NCBI GenBank assembly: GCA_032690845.1
Contig: CM064430.1
Location: forward strand, 4,450,949 to 4,514,948
Direction: 5' to 3'
Length of the DNA: 64,000 bases
Source: Eleusine coracana subsp. coracana
Lineage: Eukaryota > Streptophyta > Magnoliopsida > Poales > Poaceae
Below the pieces are notes generated by a model. That model worked only from the letters and a program-made list of their open reading frames with translations. It ran no database searches and had not been told where the DNA came from. Positions 58,359 through 64,000 of this stretch are shown here, one piece after another; the first letter of the stretch is position 1; every line of letters starts with the position of its first letter. Position numbers and translations under genes: made by a program.

Positions 58359-60704
58359 TCAGAACTGTAAACCATGCTTAAGATAATGCTTCTGGTACAA
58401 CTGCCACAGCCTCTCACTTTCCTCCTTCAATGCCTCTTGACTAACTGCGAAAGACATAAATTTTCTCTGTCAAGAGATGGTTTTTTAAGCATGGAGCTAA
58501 TTTCATATCATATCAAAATACAAAAATAGACGCCAGACAATAGCTAGACAAACAAACAATTGGAAGCACAAATATTCTATTAACCAAAAAGGTTTTGAAA
58601 AAAAGAAACACAAATACTAACGAAATTCTAGATCATATAATTCCAAGATAAGATTGTTCTACCTATGGAGTTGCCACGCTGTTGCATCAGAGCAGCTGCA
58701 TAGAGTGGAACGGTAACAGCAATAATGTAAAACGGCACCAGGTACAACTTCTCCAACTGTGGCTCTGTTGCAGTGACATATGCTAGCAGAACAAAGTAGA
58801 AGATCCCAAGAACAATTAAGGTCCTCTGTAAAACATGAAAAATCAAATAAGCAGCAAAATAAGGGATTATTCATGTCATTTAAGTAAAATTAAGTATACA
58901 CATCAGTTACAATTCATAGTGGTCTCGTGTCGAAGCCCGGTGCCCCTGACCACTCAAAACCTTTCTCCTAATCCTCAACCCGAATCCCTAATCCAACTCC
59001 TCTCCCTTCCTCCCACCATCACTCCTTCCGCCTCTAGACATCGCCGGTTTACTCCTCACTCGAGTGCATGTTGTCACATCCCCCAGTTCCCAGGTCACAC
59101 ATCACCTTCTTACTGCCCTGACACTCTTGTCTTATGCAGCTGGTCAAAGCAGGAACGGTCGGATCCGACAGAGAAACCACACAGTGGCTGTTTGCTTCCT
59201 GGCACAACCCCCTCTTCCCCCAAGCGGAGACCAGTTCAAGCTTGTGGACAAAAGATGGTGAAGGAGGCAGCGACGGGGTGGCTAGCCACAACCCTCAATC
59301 CTTAGCAACCGCAAAAGTTTAGAGCGGCGCGAATTTTGGTTTATGCAAGGACATCATGGGTTCGTGGCGGCATCATCAGACAAAGACGTAGAGCACAGAG
59401 GCGCTGGTGGACAGAGGGAGTAGAAAGTGAGTGCCTCTCCGCTGTCAATTCCAGAAGGTGGCATTCACCTTAGTTAATTTTTTTCAGTCATGGTTACAGT
59501 GCATACAACATTCTGATTTTCAGTCATGGTTCCAGTGCATATAAGCCGATTAAGTGGAAGAGACATCCCACTAAACATTGTTTGTAACTAAACATTGTTT
59601 GTAAGAAGAGACCCACCAAACAGGAAAGTGGACATGTTTTCCACAAATAGTGCGGCACAGGGATCGAACCCAGGTGGGCACCCTTCCTAGCCGGTGGACT
59701 TACCACCGCACCGTGGGTGCCTTCGCTTTCCAGTCCATATAGCAATATGATAATGTGCACAAGAGAACTACTTTGACAATAGGGCACAGAACAATGCTTA
59801 ATTTTCTTATTCACGTTTTTATTTTTGTCAGTGACAGAAGGAGCTTAATGTTCCTCTAGGTCTGGTGTAGATTTGAATCAAGCTGTATGGCACAAAGCTT
59901 GCAAGCTGGGTGGGAAAGCATTCTCAGATTCTCTCACCCTGGTTGGTTCACCGAGCTTTGTCATTGACTGGTGGAATCAGTAATTGCAGCAACGAGTTAT
60001 CAGATTAGAAAATTGACATTTCAGTTAGGAGTAACAATTTACAATGCTTTCCCCCTAAGAGGCTATTATACCACTAGGGTGCAAACTTTGGCCAATGTAT
60101 AAATCAAGGGATTTCATCATATATCACACAAGGGTAAGTTGCTGTAAAATATCATCACATTACACAAGAAAATTTACAGGTCTTATAAGAGTTAGAAATA
60201 TGGAAGTTACTAAAAACCCACAGGAATGCAGGGCCATATTAGCTAGTGGATATGCAAGATTTCAGTCCCCTGATGAGGAGCAAAACTGACAAAATGAATG
60301 GAGTGCTCGACCCTGCTACTCTTTTGAGCCCTCTTTTTAAACAACCAACCCTCGCCGCCGTTTCTCTACTCCCGTTTCTCTCGCAACCAGGAGCAGAACA
60401 GAACCCTTGCTTGGCGAGAGGGCCAAACCCGCAATCTAACACCAGCCCCGCGTCGGGCATCCCTCGGGGTAGGGCCAGATGGCCAGAAGTACGAGTACAA
60501 AACTACAAATTTGTTGTTCCAACAGCCTCAATCAAACCATACGAACGGACGGGGTAGGGGGAATCATACCATGGCGAACTTGAATATCCGATCCGCTCGA
60601 TCGGAGTTCGGCCGGGCCACCGCCGCGAGTGCCCCCTCCGCGGCTGCCTTTACGATCGCCACCTTCATCTCTTCCCCGCCGCCGAGCTCACCGCCGCCTT
60701 CCAT
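58359..60704 (-). CDS. Small predicted membrane protein B (127 aa), paralogue of gene A
   Basis: I do not recognise a named family. Exons: 60704-60570 (ATG at 60704, donor G|GTATG), 58825-58663 (TTTACAG acceptor, ATAG|GTAGAA donor) and 58444-58359 (TTTCGCAG acceptor). The frame is kept, with TGA at 58359-58361. The first exon is Gly/Ala-rich (MEGGGELGGGEEMKVAIVK) and ends ADRIFKFAM. Exon 2 carries two hydrophobic segments (LIVLGIFYFVLLAYVTA and LYLVPFYIIAVTVPLYAAAL). Exon 3 gives a charged tail (EALKEESERLWQLYQKHY). Exon borders and the RIFKF and FYFVLL/PFYAAAL-type motifs match gene A, 17 kb away on the same strand. A second Met at codon 13 is an alternative start. Confidence 0.78.
59640..59728 (-). 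mobile_element. tRNA-derived SINE head in gene B intron 1
   Basis: The minus strand carries GTGCGGTGGTAAGTCC (A-box-like) and GGGTTCGATCCC (B box). The 3' part beyond about 59640 is not delimited. The rest of the 1.7-kb intron has no feature I can name. Confidence 0.5.
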
Positions 60705-62830
60705 CGCTGTAGTTCGAATCCTTTCTCGGGTTGGTGAACAGAACTGCTGACGAGTAACTCGTGTTTATTAGAACGAGAAGGCAGGTTCCAGACTTCCGGT
60801 GTATCCATACTAGCATAGCAATGTGCCGTGCATTGCTACGCGCTTTTAAAATTTCAAAATCCAATTTAATATACATGGTTGATAACATTTAAATTTTAAA
60901 TTTATATATATTTATATGTTTTATATTATTCTATAATATATTATATTTAATATTAAATAATTAACATTTGTGAGATTACATATGACAAGTTTATTCTATA
61001 TAAGATATTGAATGTTTTATTTTTTTTCATGTCATTAATCTTTATATAATGTATTTTCAAAAAATATATTTTAATTTTTTTTTTTTTTGCTTTCGTCTAA
61101 CAAAGTGGTTTGCTAATCAATGTTTTGCTAGATGTTGGTTTTTAGAAAATTAAAACTTAATAAAGATCACGGTTATTTTTAATACTGATTTTTTGCTGAG
61201 CTGTTACGAATTTAAGAATCGGGGAAGTATTAAGATATGTGGCCATTCAAAGTATTGTAGTCCACCAAGAATGAGATCCACCTGACGAATATATTTCTTT
61301 CATGGGTCTCTAGATAAAACCCATTTGTACATTTTATCAAAAGGGACCTTGGAGACTACCGAAATGAGGAATTTCACTCTCTCACTGGTGTGTCGGTTGA
61401 GGCAATACGCGACCCCAATTCGCATTGTCGTCATGCAAATCTCACTAACCCTAACAACAGCCTCGCTACCGACCCAATTGCTCGATCTCCCCGGAGTTCC
61501 ACTTCTCCCATGATGTGATCGATTGAGCCCCGGCTTGCCGCCCTCAAGTCTTTTCTCCCCTAACTCGAGTCTCGGCGTAGTGCCATCACCTTCCATGGTG
61601 TCTGCGTCAATCCTAGTCGAAGGTAGACGAAGCAGCAACATTGAGTCGACCGAGGTGAACAGGGGTCGTCTTCATTTAGATTCTCTCTTTCCCTCTTTTT
61701 CATTAATTGTGCCATGCTGTTTTGACTTACATGTAGAATTTTTTAAATGGGAGTTATTTGTTTTTAAATTTTGATATATACTGTGAATGATTTAATGAGT
61801 ATACCATAGATTTTTTTTGAACAGATTAGTTACAATATTTTGTAGTTGTGCATCAAACATATACTACTTTTTTAGGATATACACTGATTCACATAGAAAT
61901 CAAAATACTAATAGTAGTTATATATAATTGTATCCTTACTTTTGATATTACAGTAACATATGATAAAGTACAATTTTTTTTGAAATTTACCAGAAAAATG
62001 TTTTGTGATGTATTAAAAACACAACAATGGAAGATTAACACAATGGAATCATGATATATTGATTTGTTGTCACCGTTGGTGAAACTCAAATGTACAAAAA
62101 TAAAACGTATATCGACTTTATTGTTTTGGACAGCTCATCTTCTGCCTTGTCGCTTTATCTCATCATGAAGATTCCATAAGAAGATGAATCCTCCGTGGTG
62201 GCCTTCACCGGCAATGCTTTCACTGGAATTTGTTGTCTGCTCTCACTCCGTGTTGTTGGCACCGTTCCCCATCTCCCTCACCGGTGTGATCCTCATCGGA
62301 GCTCCTTGGCGAGCTCCCTCGCTCCCTGACGGAGGATTCGGCGGTGGCCAGCAGGCGAATTCCCCGTGCTCCCTCTCGTGCTCAGGACTTAACTTACTCG
62401 TCCCCTCGCCTGCGGCAGCCCAAGTTCACGGCGACGGATAGGAGCCCACACCCCGCAGCCACGACAACGGCGGCTTTCCGCGAGCCCATGTCGACGGCGT
62501 CCTGGTGTTCGGCTAGCCCTCACTTGAGCTTGCTCCGCGTCATTGGACCTCGTGCCAAGTCTGCGGTGACCTGAGCTCCTTCCTCGCTCGTCGCACTCTC
62601 CTGGACCGTGGATTCGGTGAGGTTGGTCTCCCCGAGCTCATATCCGATGAGGATGGCCTCCCCGATTGGTCATGGTGGTGATTGCTGCAACCACCAGGTG
62701 AGATATGAATTTAACTCATATATATAAATCGGACTCACATGAACTTGCAGCAAACTAATCCAATACCAATACGTAAAAGCAACACCAATGATGATCTCAC
62801 CTAAATTAATAAGTAGTAGAGATATGACAC
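60705..62830. other. Intergenic, no supported gene
   Basis: An AT-rich block (60840-61200) is followed by GC-rich patches at 61380-61680 and 62180-62690 that contain short ORFs without domains, splice support or repeats I recognise. The sequence at 60810-60845 (GTGCCGTGCATTGCTACGCG) resembles a repeat end but no partner was found. Confidence 0.4.
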
Positions 62831-62831
62831 T

Positions 62832-63495
62832 GGCCCTGTTTAGATCATGGGTTAGAGTTAGAGGATGTTTGAATCCATGGAGCTAAAACTAGCCTAACTA
62901 ATTTTAGTCTTTCTTAGAGACTAATCTTCTAAACACATAAGACTAAAAGTGACTAAATCTAGTCATGAGACTAAAATCTTCTAGTCTCACAAGGGCCTAC
63001 TAAAATGGGTTTTAGTCCTCTCTCTCCTTATTTATTGACCTGGAGAGGGGAGAGAGGGGGAGAGATGATGATGTTTGATGCTCTCTCACTTTATTCATCT
63101 TTACTTCCAAATATAGGTAAGACTAAAAAAAATTAGTCAGGTTAATTTTAGTCATGAGGCTAAAGGAATCCAAACATGCTCTTAGTTTAGGTTAGTTTGA
63201 GCACAACTAATTCTAAATTCTTCAAACAGATAGGATTAGTTTATGTTAGTTGCATCTAATCCATCCAATAAAACTAGTCCATCTAAGATATACTAATTGG
63301 AGCTAGTTTGAGTAAGGTTTATTGAAAAATTACTTCTTCCTCTATCCTCAAAGGAGACAAATGATTACATTAACATTTTTATTGTCAATCTAACCCTTGT
63401 ATCCAAATACCTCAAAAGTTAGAGTTAGTTCAAAGTTAGTCATGAGCTATAAACTAATTCTAACCTCTAGCACGATTAGAATATCCAAACAGGAC
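62832..63495. mobile_element. MITE carrying a second, nested MITE
   Basis: The outer ends are GGCCCTGTTTAGAT and, inverted, GTCCTGTTTGGATAT. Near the left end a second element (about 62863-63180) has ends GGATGTTTGAATCC and, inverted, GCATGTTTGGATTCC, with TTTAGTC/GACTAAA-rich arms. The outer arms also mirror each other around GGTTAGAGTTAG. Confidence 0.65.
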
Positions 63496-63874
63496 TACTG
63501 GACCGTATCGGAAATGGACCCGGCAAGATACAAGCTGACTAGTGAGCCCGAGGGCTAGGAGCAGCATATCGCCTCCCAAAAAATGTCGGGTATTCATATT
63601 TATTAGTGTTTTTTTTGCAAGGAGTAGGAGTAGTTATTTTTCAAAATGTCTTTACATACAATGAGCCTATAGAATATCATTTATTTTTATACATGACATT
63701 GTTTTCACGTTATTAAATTTGTTGTACTAAAATTAATTTAAGTGTAGAAGTTTTGTTTTGTAAAAATAAGGACTCTGAAAAATTGCGGTTAAAAATTGGA
63801 TACTGAAATGCTTTACTTTTCTAATTTTGGGATGCCATAGCATTAATCACAAGTCACTTATCCTCTTAACCTAA

Positions 63875-64000
63875 GACTGACTCCAACAATGAGAGGCAAA
63901 GCTATTTTTACCTCTTCATTTACAGTGTGCCTCTAAAAAATGATCTCCAACAGACGAGGCAAACGGAGAGCCATTCTGCATTGTGAGGAGAGAAGTGAGT
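63875..64000. mobile_element. Possible Tourist-like MITE, cut by the window end
   Basis: After a TAA (63872-63874) comes GACTGACTCCAACAATGAGA, the type of terminal sequence found in grass PIF/Harbinger MITEs. The other end is outside the window. Confidence 0.35.

Noticed and set aside
60811..60845. Terminal sequence of a Helitron or other DNA transposon (GTGCCGTGCATTGCTACGCG)
   Set aside because: It resembles a grass repeat end, but I found no matching partner, hairpin or target-site duplication.
62184..62574. GC-rich ORFs near the right end as a gene
   Set aside because: Frames are short, overlap in different phases and show no domain; could be a captured gene fragment but nothing supports it.

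Overview
The window looks like nuclear DNA from a grass (Poaceae). Four things point that way: intron-rich plant genes with GC-rich first exons, grass-type LTR retrotransposons (one Ty3/gypsy family carries a spliced antisense gene), plant tRNA-derived SINEs, and many small MITEs with clear target-site duplications. I cannot name the species from sequence alone.

The left 23.7 kb is a nested mobile-element block. Positions 1-9412 are the 3' half of a plus-strand Ty3/gypsy element: integrase, then a multi-exon antisense gene, then the 3' LTR. A second, internally deleted gypsy element (2147-5172, TSD CGTTT) sits inside its antisense gene. A Ty1/copia reverse-transcriptase fragment follows (9413-10431). 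Next comes the 5' half of another gypsy element on the minus strand (10432-14751), whose LTR matches the first element's LTR in inverted orientation. Beyond it are a decayed L1-type LINE 3' end (15.5-16.1 kb) and a full-length but mutated Ty1/copia element (16817-23303, TSD GTCTT). That copia element landed inside a Mutator-like inverted-repeat element (16634-23686, 9-bp TSD).

From 23.7 to 27 kb there is a fresh 429-bp tandem duplication abutting a tRNA-Gly-like pseudogene, a second tRNA-Gly(GCC)-like gene, and another Mutator-like MITE. The best gene in the window follows. Its 24 exons (27096-38489, plus strand) encode an apparently intact 890-residue chloroplast polynucleotide phosphorylase. 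SINEs and a Stowaway-like MITE sit in its introns.

The right part holds three small genes for predicted membrane proteins. Genes A (40995-42137, minus) and B (58359-60704, minus) are paralogues with the same exon layout, and A stops early. Gene C (43369-46921, plus) encodes a putative tail-anchored protein of 137 residues. Between C and B lies a SEUSS-like (LIM-domain-binding) transcriptional co-regulator gene (minus, 50026 to about 57.3 kb). A 5'-truncated RTE-type LINE is inserted directly in one of its conserved coding exons. This is the most striking observation here: the break is clean, the exon is recognisable on both sides, and the LINE's (TTG)n tail would read as polyglutamine followed by a stop. 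The last 3 kb is MITE-rich and has no supported gene.

The genes do not form a pathway together. I found no CRISPR array, phage-like or bacterial-type system.
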